32,562 bases of DNA, from contig CALGZY010000260.1 of NCBI GenBank assembly GCA_937934355.1, positions 1 to 32,562 on the forward strand. Reading direction: 5' to 3'. The stretch's first letter is position 1. Each line of letters begins with the position of its first letter. The translations under genes and the position numbers were made by a program. Below are positions 1 to 6,069 of the stretch, one piece after another. The notes under the pieces were generated by a model. It was not told the DNA's origin, ran no database searches, and was given only the letters and a program-made list of their open reading frames with translations. The DNA comes from an uncultured Collinsella sp. (GTDB taxonomy: Bacteria; Actinomycetota; Coriobacteriia; Coriobacteriales; Coriobacteriaceae).

Positions 1-434
1 GCGGCACCGCCGGCGGCGATATTAGGGCAGCTCACGTTGATCTCGTAGCCGGCAGCCCAGGGGCACAGCTCGACATACATCTCAAGTGCGCGGACAAACT
101 CGTCAACGGAGTGGCCGGCAACCTGACAGATGACCTGGCAGCCGTCCTTGGAAAGCTGCTCGAGCCACGGACCGGACTCACGGGCAAAGGCGGCCACGCC
201 GGGGTTCTGAAGGCCCACGGAGTTAATCATGCCGCCGGGAATCTCGGCCATACGGGGCGCGGGATTGCCGGGCCAGGGCTCGGCAGCGCAGCCCTTGGTG
301 GTGATGGCGCCCAACTGGGAAACATCAAAGAAGTTCTGGAACTGCCAGCCGTAGCCAAAGGTACCGGCTGCGGTGTTGATGGGGTTCTGCATCTTGACGC
401 CGCCGAAATCGACGGCCATGTTCACGGTACCCAC
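1..434 (-). CDS. pyrD: Dihydroorotate dehydrogenase, class 1B catalytic subunit (partial)
   Basis: The product oxidises dihydroorotate to orotate, the fourth step of UMP synthesis, using FMN. About 144 N-terminal residues are visible and the rest lies beyond the left edge. The N-terminus has the family signature of a VDFGGVKMQNP segment followed by TAAGTFGYG. Near the edge is INVSCPN, whose Cys is the catalytic base of class 1 enzymes (Ser replaces it in class 2). The adjacent pyrK shows this is the NAD-linked 1B heterotetramer. I place the start at a GTG that shares its first base with the pyrK stop (TAGTG) and has an AAGGTGG-type ribosome binding site inside the pyrK 3' end. An ATG five codons further in (codon 418-420 region) is the alternative. 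Last visible gene of the pyr operon. Confidence 0.93.
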   Translation of the reverse strand, partial: MGTVNMAVDFGGVKMQNPINTAAGTFGYGWQFQNFFDVSQLGAITTKGCAAEPWPGNPAPRMAEIPGGMINSVGLQNPGVAAFARESGPWLEQLSKDGCQVICQVAGHSVDEFVRALEMYVELCPWAAGYEINVSCPNIAAGGA

Positions 435-1225
435 TAGAAGACCACCACCTTGGAAGCATCGAACACGGGGCCGCACATGCAAGCACCCTTCATACCGTCG
501 ACCGTCTCGACATTGCAGGTGTTGCAGGCGCCAAAGCCGCAGCTCATCATGCGCTCGAGCGACACCTCGCAGTACGCACCGGCCTCGGCGGCAGCGGCGG
601 CGACCTTCTTCATCATGACGGCGGGACCGCAGCTGGCGACATAGTCGTAGCCGCCCTCGCCGAGCAGCTCGGCGGCAGGATCGGTGCAAAAACCATGCGT
701 GCCCAGCGTGCCATCGTCGGTGCACACGTTAACCGTGGCGCCCAGCGCGCGGAACTCATCGACACCCACGGCCTTGGAAGCGTTGCCAAAGCCCAAGCAC
801 ACGTCGACGGCAACACCCTGCTCGGCAAGCAGGCCGGCAAGGCACAGCACGGGCGGAACGCCGATGCCGCCCGCCACGAGCAGCGCCTTCCTGGTGCCCT
901 CGGGCACAAGCCAGCCGCGGCCGCCAGGGCCCAACAGGTTGGACTTGGAGCCGGGGGCCATCTGCGACAGGCGACGGGTGTCGTCGCCCACGACGGCGTA
1001 CCACAGCTCGACGGTGCCGGCCTCGGCATCGGCGCGGTAGTAGCTCAGGGGCACGCGAAGCAGCGAGGACGCATCGCCGGGCACGGCAATGTTCACAAAC
1101 TGACCGGGCTTGAGCGCACTTGCAAGCTTGGGGGCCGAGATGACGAGCGAGAAAATGCCGTCGGCAATCTCCCGGTTCGAGACGACCTCGAAGTCGTGCA
1201 TGCGTGCAGTGGAAGGTGTGGGCAT
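434..1225 (-). CDS. pyrK: Dihydroorotate dehydrogenase electron-transfer subunit (FAD, 2Fe-2S)
   Basis: PyrK passes electrons from PyrD to NAD+ through FAD and a [2Fe-2S] cluster. The 263-residue protein has the ferredoxin-reductase-like layout: an N-terminal FAD-binding barrel with RVPLSYY (about residues 57-63), a nucleotide-binding motif GGIGVPP (119-125), and a C-terminal cysteine cluster with C229, C234 and C237 followed by C249 and C251 in GACMCGP, which fits the family's 2Fe-2S ligands. The ATG is preceded by GGAG five bases upstream. It sits between pyrC (92-bp gap holding a hairpin) and pyrD (one-base overlap), so PyrK and PyrD should be made together. All expected motifs are present. 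Confidence 0.94.
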   Translation of the reverse strand: MPTPSTARMHDFEVVSNREIADGIFSLVISAPKLASALKPGQFVNIAVPGDASSLLRVPLSYYRADAEAGTVELWYAVVGDDTRRLSQMAPGSKSNLLGPGGRGWLVPEGTRKALLVAGGIGVPPVLCLAGLLAEQGVAVDVCLGFGNASKAVGVDEFRALGATVNVCTDDGTLGTHGFCTDPAAELLGEGGYDYVASCGPAVMMKKVAAAAAEAGAYCEVSLERMMSCGFGACNTCNVETVDGMKGACMCGPVFDASKVVVF

Positions 1226-1272
1226 AGACGCTCCAATCCCCCATGCGGTTGCATGGTTCAGGCGAACAGAAA

Positions 1273-1297
1273 GCGCGGCACCGCAAGGGCACCGCGC
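1273..1297 (-). terminator. Intra-operon hairpin between pyrC and pyrK
   Basis: A 10-bp stem (two G-U pairs in the minus-strand RNA) with a 5-base loop lies in the only sizeable gap of the pyr operon. It is followed by TTTCTGTTC, a broken U-run. It could be a weak terminator, or a processing or stability hairpin that lowers pyrK-pyrD expression. The poor U-tract argues against complete termination. Confidence 0.4.
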
Positions 1298-1317
1298 ACA
1301 AAAGCGATAAGGCTATG

Positions 1318-2607
1318 CTAGCAGATGCAGCCGTCGGCGAGCGTCTGCTTACCGCCGACAAACACATCGGTGGCACGACCGGTAAGCGTGCGGCCGGCGA
1401 AACCGGAGTTCTCGGCGCGCGACTCGTAACCGTCCTCGCCGACCGTCCAGGTGGCGGACGCGTCGAACACGGTCAGGTCGGCGACGGAGCCCGCCTTGAC
1501 CTGAACCTGGTCGAGGCCCAGGATCTCGCGCGGCTTGATGGCCATGAGCTCGACCATGCGGCCCATGCTCATCTTGCCCGTGTTGACGAGCTCGGTGAGT
1601 ACGAGCGACAGCGAGGTCTCGAGGCCGATCATACCAAAGGGCGCAAGCTCGAACTCGCGGGCCTTTTCCCACGGGGTGTGGGGAGCGTGATCGGTGACGA
1701 TAACGTCGACGGTGCCGTCGATGACGCCCTGACGGATGGCCTCGGCATCCTCCTCGGTACGCAGCGGCGGATTGACCTTGAGCGAGGTGTTGTAGGTCTC
1801 GTCCAGGTCGTTCTCGGTCAGGAACATGTGGTGCGGGGTGGCCTCGCAGGTAACCTGAACACCAGCGGCCTTACCGGCACGCACGATCTCCAGGCCATGG
1901 GCGGTGGAGATGTGCTGGATATGCAGCTTGGCACCGGTCAGCTTGGCGATCTCGATGTCGCGGGCGATCTGGAGCTCCTCGCCGGCAGCCGGCCAGCCCT
2001 CGAGGGCCAGACGGGTCGAAACCTTGCCCTCGTTGATCTGGCCGTGACCGACCAGGTCTTCGTCCTGGCAGTGGCTCATAAAGACCTTGCCGAACATCTT
2101 GCCGTAGTCCATGCAGCGACGGAGCATGCCCGCGCCCTGCACGCCGCGACCGTCATCGGTAAAGGCGACGGCGCCGTGGGCGACCATGTCGCCCATCTCG
2201 GACATGGCCTCGCCCTTAAGACCGCGGGTCATGGCGCCCGACGGATAGACGCGGCAGTGACCGACCTCGGCAGCACGGGACTTAACGAACTCCACGACGG
2301 TGCCGTTATCGGTAACGGGATCGGTGTTGGGCATGGAGCACACGCCGGTAAAGCCGCCCTTGGCAGCTGCGCGGGTGCCGCTCTCGATGTCCTCTTTGAC
2401 CTCGTAGCCGGGCTCGCGAAGGTGAACGTGCATATCCACCAGGCCGGGGACGAGGTACTTGCCGGAAAGGTCACGGACCTCGGCTCCCTCGACGGCGAGA
2501 TTCTCGCCGACCTCGGCGATCTTGTCGCCGTCAATCAGGACGTCAACGACACCGTCAAGCTCGACAGACGGGTCGACGACGTGGGCATTCTTAAGAAGCA
2601 AGGCCAT
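1318..2607 (-). CDS. pyrC: Dihydroorotase
   Basis: Zinc enzyme of the amidohydrolase superfamily that closes carbamoyl-aspartate to dihydroorotate, the third step of UMP synthesis. The 429-residue protein has the type I (PyrC of Gram-positives) pattern: DMHVHLREPG with metal-binding H60 and H62, an FTDDG segment (about 149-153), SHCQDE (H179), IQHISTAHG (H232), and TDHAPH (D306, H307). The reading frame is open further upstream, but the protein begins at MALLLKNAHVVDP, where the ATG follows a strong GGAGGTG site eight bases away. The start lies 17 bases inside the end of pyrB, implying coupled translation. All catalytic residues expected for the family are visible. Confidence 0.95.
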   Translation of the reverse strand: MALLLKNAHVVDPSVELDGVVDVLIDGDKIAEVGENLAVEGAEVRDLSGKYLVPGLVDMHVHLREPGYEVKEDIESGTRAAAKGGFTGVCSMPNTDPVTDNGTVVEFVKSRAAEVGHCRVYPSGAMTRGLKGEAMSEMGDMVAHGAVAFTDDGRGVQGAGMLRRCMDYGKMFGKVFMSHCQDEDLVGHGQINEGKVSTRLALEGWPAAGEELQIARDIEIAKLTGAKLHIQHISTAHGLEIVRAGKAAGVQVTCEATPHHMFLTENDLDETYNTSLKVNPPLRTEEDAEAIRQGVIDGTVDVIVTDHAPHTPWEKAREFELAPFGMIGLETSLSLVLTELVNTGKMSMGRMVELMAIKPREILGLDQVQVKAGSVADLTVFDASATWTVGEDGYESRAENSGFAGRTLTGRATDVFVGGKQTLADGCIC

Positions 2608-3535
2608 TATCGGCACCTCCAAGCAGCAGATACAGGATAGCCATACGCACGCAGATACCGGCGTAGACCTGCTCCAGGATAACGGAGCGTTGCGGGTGGT
2701 CGGCCATATAGGAGTCGAACTCGACGCCGCGGTTGATGGGGCCCGGGTGGCAGATGATCGCATCGGGCTTCATGAGCTTCTCGCGGTCCTTGGTCAGACC
2801 GAAGAGCTTGTGGTACTCACGAATGGTCGGGAACGGGGCACCCTCGAGGCGCTCCTGCTGCACGCGCAGCATGTAGACGACGTCCAGCTCGGGCAGGACG
2901 GAATCGAGGTCGCTCGTCACGTGGTCGCAGCCCAGGACCTCGGGCGCCGGCGGCAGCAGCGTGCCGGGGGCGACGGCGTAGGTCTCGCAGCCCATGATCT
3001 TAAGAGCGGGGATCAGCGAGCCGCAGACGCGGGAGTGCGCGATATCGCCGACAACGGCGACCTTCAGACCGTGGAAGTCACCCTTGTGCTCCCAGATGGT
3101 GTACAGGTCGAGCAGAGCCTGCGTGGGGTGGTTATGCTTGCCGTCACCGGCGCAGATGACGCTCGCGGGCGAGTTCTGCGTGACGATGTAGGGAGCGCCG
3201 GCGTGCTTATCGCGCACGACGATGCAGTCGATCTTGTAGGCGTTGAGGGTCTCGACGGTGTCGACGAGGCTCTCGCCCTTGACCGTAGAGGTCGAGGAGC
3301 CGCCAAAGTTGAGGCTGTCGGCCGAAAGGCGCTTCTCGGCGAGCTCGAAGGAGCTGCGGGTGCGCGTCGAGGGCTCGTTGAACATGTTGACGATGGTCTT
3401 GCCCTTGAGCGTGGGGACCTTCTTGATGGCACGCTCGTTGACCTCGGAGAACGCCTTGGCGGTCTCGAGGATGAGCTTGATGTCCTCTTCGGAGTACTCG
3501 GTAATGTCGATCAGGTGCTTATGGTTGAACGCCAC
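2591..3535 (-). CDS. pyrB: Aspartate carbamoyltransferase catalytic subunit
   Basis: Condenses carbamoyl phosphate with aspartate, the committed step of pyrimidine synthesis. The protein of about 314 residues carries the carbamoyl-phosphate motif STRTR (about 56-60), HPTQALLD (136 onward), and HPGPINRG (263-270) near the aspartate-binding end. No pyrI regulatory subunit gene is adjacent, consistent with the unregulated trimeric form seen in many Gram-positives. Start choice: a GTG at 3547 has its ribosome binding site directly abutting it, whereas the next in-frame GTG (3535) has GGAGG about ten bases upstream. I use 3535, and the longer form adds only four residues. Overlaps pyrC by 17 bases and lies 4 bases after the pyrR stop. 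Confidence 0.95.
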   Translation of the reverse strand: MAFNHKHLIDITEYSEEDIKLILETAKAFSEVNERAIKKVPTLKGKTIVNMFNEPSTRTRSSFELAEKRLSADSLNFGGSSTSTVKGESLVDTVETLNAYKIDCIVVRDKHAGAPYIVTQNSPASVICAGDGKHNHPTQALLDLYTIWEHKGDFHGLKVAVVGDIAHSRVCGSLIPALKIMGCETYAVAPGTLLPPAPEVLGCDHVTSDLDSVLPELDVVYMLRVQQERLEGAPFPTIREYHKLFGLTKDREKLMKPDAIICHPGPINRGVEFDSYMADHPQRSVILEQVYAGICVRMAILYLLLGGADNGLAS

Positions 3536-3539
3536 GGTA

Positions 3540-4136
<597 letters not shown>

Positions 4137-4163
4137 TCACATGTCTTGACTGCTGACACAGTC

Positions 4164-4202
4164 AAAAAAATAGATGCCCGACCGCTCAAAGCGGACCAGA
4201 CA
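4164..4202 (-). terminator. Leader intrinsic terminator (pyr attenuator)
   Basis: In the minus-strand RNA an outer stem TGTCTG/CGGGCA (two G-U pairs) and an inner stem CCGCT/AGCGG with loop TTG, separated by a small internal loop, are followed within a few bases by seven Us (4164-4170). This is a complete Rho-independent terminator placed 40-75 bases before the pyrR start, so it would cut transcription before any pyr gene. Its 5' arm (4197-4202) is also part of the antiterminator stem. Confidence 0.8.
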
Positions 4203-4253
4203 CCCACAGGAAGTACTGCTCATTGACAGCTATGTAATTCCATGTGGGTATCT
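4198..4253 (-). promoter_or_regulatory. Candidate antiterminator stem of the pyr leader
   Basis: The minus-strand RNA segment 4253-4238 (AGATACCCACATGGAA) pairs with 4212-4198 (TTCCTGTGGGTGTCT) over 15 base pairs with one bulged base and one G-U pair. The 3' arm takes up the 5' arm of the terminator (4197-4202), so the two structures exclude each other. This is the layout known for PyrR-regulated leaders, where the antiterminator is the default fold. No experimental support is available here. Confidence 0.72.
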
Positions 4254-4269
4254 CGTACCCCTTTAATGG
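4240..4269 (-). promoter_or_regulatory. Candidate PyrR-binding anti-antiterminator hairpin
   Basis: At the 5' end of the predicted transcript, CCAT/ATGG and GGGTA/TACCC stems enclose an asymmetric internal loop and a small apical loop CGAGA. The 3' half uses the bases that form the 5' arm of the antiterminator, so folding this hairpin would release the terminator. The apical GAGA partly matches the CNGNGA loop known for PyrR-binding RNAs; the first C of that consensus is not matched. Binding by PyrR is inferred. Confidence 0.6.
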
Positions 4270-4273
4270 TCGA

Positions 4274-4301
4274 GGCATAGTGTAGCCAACCTCGAGCTCA
4301 A
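4274..4301 (-). promoter_or_regulatory. Candidate promoter of the pyr operon
   Basis: On the minus strand, TTGAGC is followed after 16 bases by TATGCC, which overlaps a better Pribnow-like TACACT at 4279-4284. Initiation about seven bases past either hexamer would start the RNA at or just before the PyrR-binding hairpin. That positional fit is the main support. Confidence 0.45.
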
Positions 4302-4377
4302 ATGCGAGCATAAATACTAGTCAATCCGTAAACGGAGCCAATAGCTCCATAAACCTATATATATTTGTGGGACGCGC

Positions 4378-4406
4378 TTGAAAACCTTGTTGCGAGCTGG
4401 CATAAT
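4378..4406 (+). promoter_or_regulatory. Candidate distal promoter upstream of rpmB
   Basis: TTGAAA, a 17-base spacer and CATAAT, with TG one base before the -10 (extended -10). The match is good, but the start codon of rpmB is about 165 bases away. It would be a second, distal promoter giving a long leader. Confidence 0.5.
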
Positions 4407-4510
4407 CCCCTCTGCTGCACGCAAATCGGATCTACGTCCAGGGCCGTAGCGTGGGCACTATCGCCAAAAGAGGAATATCTCTGTGTAGATTGCGCACAGG
4501 GAGCGACTTC

Positions 4511-4521
4511 TGTGCTATAGT
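4511..4521 (+). promoter_or_regulatory. Proximal rpmB promoter (extended -10)
   Basis: TGCTATAGT (4513-4521 region) is an extended -10 element 55 bases before rpmB. No good -35 lies at 17 bases; TTGCGC lies at 20. The same TGC-TAT pattern recurs at the adhE and rpsB promoters. Confidence 0.55.
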
Positions 4522-4575
4522 TCAGGCTTGTTTGTTAACGCGACATGTTCGTTTGTCGCCCAAGGAGGGTCAGTT

Positions 4576-4764
4576 ATGTCCAAAGTTTGCGAAGTTTGCG
4601 GTAAGCACCCCGTTGCCGGTCGCTCCATCAGCCACTCTCACCGCGTCACCAACCGTAAGTTCCGCCCCAACATCCAGCGCGTCTACGTCATCGTCGATGG
4701 TCATCGTCGCAAGATGAACGTTTGCTCCACCTGCCTCAAGTCCGGCAAGGTTGCGCGCTCCTAA
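4576..4764 (+). CDS. rpmB: 50S ribosomal protein L28 (zinc-binding form)
   Basis: L28 is a small late-assembling protein of the large ribosomal subunit. The 62-residue, very basic sequence has the family core SHSHRVTNRKFRPN and two CxxC pairs, C5/C8 in CEVCGK and C50/C53 in CSTCLKSGKV. These make it the zinc-holding (C+) type, which is often the paralogue kept under zinc-replete conditions. AAGGAGG lies seven bases before the ATG. It stands alone, read divergently from the pyr operon, with its own promoter and terminator. Confidence 0.97.
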   Translation: MSKVCEVCGKHPVAGRSISHSHRVTNRKFRPNIQRVYVIVDGHRRKMNVCSTCLKSGKVARS

Positions 4765-4835
4765 ATAAGGTCTTACCAACAAGTACCTCGGACTCTCCGG
4801 GTCAAAGACCTCGCGTTCATATAGAACTTACCAAA

Positions 4836-4865
4836 GGAGCCCTCCCCTACGGAGGGTTCCTTTTT
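4836..4865 (+). terminator. rpmB terminator
   Basis: A 10-bp stem GGAGCCCTCC/GGAGGGTTCC with loop CCTAC is followed by five Ts. The left end of the transposable element begins only three bases further on. Confidence 0.88.
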
Positions 4866-4868
4866 GCA

Positions 4869-4920
4869 CTCATTGGGGACAGACTTACATGAGTGCTTTC
4901 ACGCATTGGGGACAGACATG
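4869..4920 (+). repeat. Left terminal inverted repeat of the RAYT element
   Basis: 52 bp, partner of 5865-5916 (47/52 matches in reverse complement). It contains an exact 14-bp direct repeat CATTGGGGACAGAC at 4871-4884 and 4904-4917, with an imperfect 7-bp palindrome between the copies. Confidence 0.85.
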
Positions 4921-4960
4921 AAGCACGCATGCGACGCACTGACTGGCTCCGGCCCCTGCC

Positions 4961-5737
4961 TCACGCAGCATCCTTCCAGCCTGCAGTTGCCTTGGTCACG
5001 CTTGTAGCGCCGATGCCGGTGATACGGGCAATTTGCTTGACCGTGAGATGTGCCCGCCTAAGCCTCAGCAGACACGCATCACGATCGGGGCGTGGCAGGG
5101 CTTTGAGCAGTGCAGGATCTATGCTCGGCAGAACTTCGCGCGCAACGGAAAGGGCCTCCTCATCGGGGATCCGCCGGCGTGGAAGAACCTCCATTGACCA
5201 GATGCGCCCGGCAACTTCCTCGAGATGCTCGCAATAGCAACGGGAGCCACCGACAATATCGAGCATAGGAGCCGCATCACAGATGTCAAAGGGATCATAG
5301 CCCAGCTGATACGCCTTATAGCTTGACCAGCGGTACGCATCGAGCGAGTCAAGCGCACCCTTCACGGGATTGAGATGAATATAGTCGAGCAGCTGCACCG
5401 CCTGCGTGTCCGACTCAACCGCGACCCGCGAATAGCGATTGTCAAACAGATGTCCCGTTCTCCCCGTTTTTCCATTGAAATACTTAGCATATGCCGTCAG
5501 CGCGCACTGCATTGCCTTTGAAAGGTTGTCAAATGGGTCATCAACCATCAAATGGAAGTGATTGTCCATAAGGCACCAAGCCAACACCGCCACTTCATGG
5601 CGCGCAAACCTGTCCGAGATATCCGATAAGAAACGATAACGGTCGGAGTCATCTTCAAAAATAATCTGTTTGGAGTTGCCGCGGTCAAAGACGTGGTAAT
5701 AGCCGGTGATCGAAACGGGGCGGGCGCATCGGGGCAT
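4961..5737 (-). CDS. Y1-type (IS200/IS605-like, RAYT) transposase
   Basis: A 258-residue single-strand DNA transposase of the Y1/HUH superfamily, close to the REP-associated group. The N-terminus MPRCARP and GYYHVFDRGN are typical of RAYTs. The HUH metal-binding pair is in NHFHLMV (H60, H62). The YxxYFN motif at 83-88, followed by GRTGHLFDNRYS, is where the family's catalytic tyrosine region lies. DYIHLNPVKG (118-127) is also conserved. A C-terminal helix-turn-helix (about 231-250, LTVKQIARITGIGATSV) may help recognise the ends. The start is an ATG behind AAAGGAGAG; the frame opens earlier only through a TTG that overlaps that site. The gene appears intact and lies inside 52-bp inverted repeats, so the element may be mobile. 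Confidence 0.88.
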   Translation of the reverse strand: MPRCARPVSITGYYHVFDRGNSKQIIFEDDSDRYRFLSDISDRFARHEVAVLAWCLMDNHFHLMVDDPFDNLSKAMQCALTAYAKYFNGKTGRTGHLFDNRYSRVAVESDTQAVQLLDYIHLNPVKGALDSLDAYRWSSYKAYQLGYDPFDICDAAPMLDIVGGSRCYCEHLEEVAGRIWSMEVLPRRRIPDEEALSVAREVLPSIDPALLKALPRPDRDACLLRLRRAHLTVKQIARITGIGATSVTKATAGWKDAA

Positions 5738-5864
5738 AATCTCTCCTTTCAAAACTGTTCAGGCAACACCTAAAAGGAGAGAAGCAACGCGAAATGCTGA
5801 GCCTGCAACCTATTTATATCCAATAAGCGGCAATAACAGGCCCAGAACGGCAAAATGGCAAAAC

Positions 5865-5916
5865 GATGTCTGTCCCAAATGAGTGAAAGCACTCATGTAA
5901 GCCTGTCCCCAACGAG
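5865..5916 (-). repeat. Right terminal inverted repeat of the RAYT element
   Basis: Reverse-complement partner of 4869-4920 with five mismatches. Its internal palindrome ATGAGTG/CACTCAT is perfect here, unlike in the left copy. Confidence 0.85.
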
Positions 5917-5947
5917 CGGGGCGGTGGAGCAGGCAAATAGTTTTAGT

Positions 5948-5977
5948 TAAAACGTTTCAGTTTATTGAAGCGTTTTA
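5948..5977. promoter_or_regulatory. Operator-like inverted repeat upstream of adhE
   Basis: AAAACGTTTCAG, 4 bases, TTGAAGCGTTTT: the arms match at 10 of 12 positions, with one further pair outside. It lies about 45-75 bases before the extended -10 of adhE. The AAACGTTT core resembles LacI-family operators and does not match the Rex consensus TTGTGA-N8-TCACAA. The regulator is unknown. Confidence 0.5.
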
Positions 5978-6020
5978 GTGTGCCTTTTAGAGGAATCTTA
6001 CCGTTCGCCGAATAATTTCT

Positions 6021-6029
6021 TGCTATCAT
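6021..6029 (+). promoter_or_regulatory. Candidate adhE promoter (extended -10)
   Basis: TGCTATCAT, an extended -10 element about 40 bases before the adhE ATG. There is no convincing -35, which suits an activator-dependent or extended -10 promoter. The rpsB promoter carries the identical nonamer. Confidence 0.5.
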
Positions 6030-6069
6030 GCAAGGCGTAGGGTAAATCTCCGATCGCAAGGAGACACAA

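Larger units (their letters stand above)
4869..5916. mobile_element. REP-associated tyrosine transposase (RAYT) element with 52-bp inverted ends
   Basis: A 1,048-bp unit formed by one transposase gene between two 52-bp inverted repeats that match at 47 of 52 positions. Each end contains two copies of a CATTGGGGACAGAC-like word flanking a small palindrome (ATGAGTG/CACTCAT). I saw no obvious target-site duplication, as expected for HUH/Y1 transposases. It sits between the rpmB terminator and the adhE control region and interrupts no gene. The exact boundaries are inferred from the repeat ends. Confidence 0.8.
5738..6069. other. Intergenic region between transposase and adhE
   Basis: 332 bp without a gene. 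5738-5864 is the short transposase leader; a possible minus-strand -10 (TATAAA at 5813-5818) has no good -35. 5865-5916 is the right end of the element. 5917-6069 is the adhE control region with an operator-like inverted repeat, an extended -10 and the ribosome binding site AAGGAG at 6058-6063. Confidence 0.6.

Noticed and set aside
5948..5977. Rex repressor site for adhE
   Set aside because: The repeat lacks the TTGTGA-N8-TCACAA pattern, so I call it only an unassigned operator candidate.
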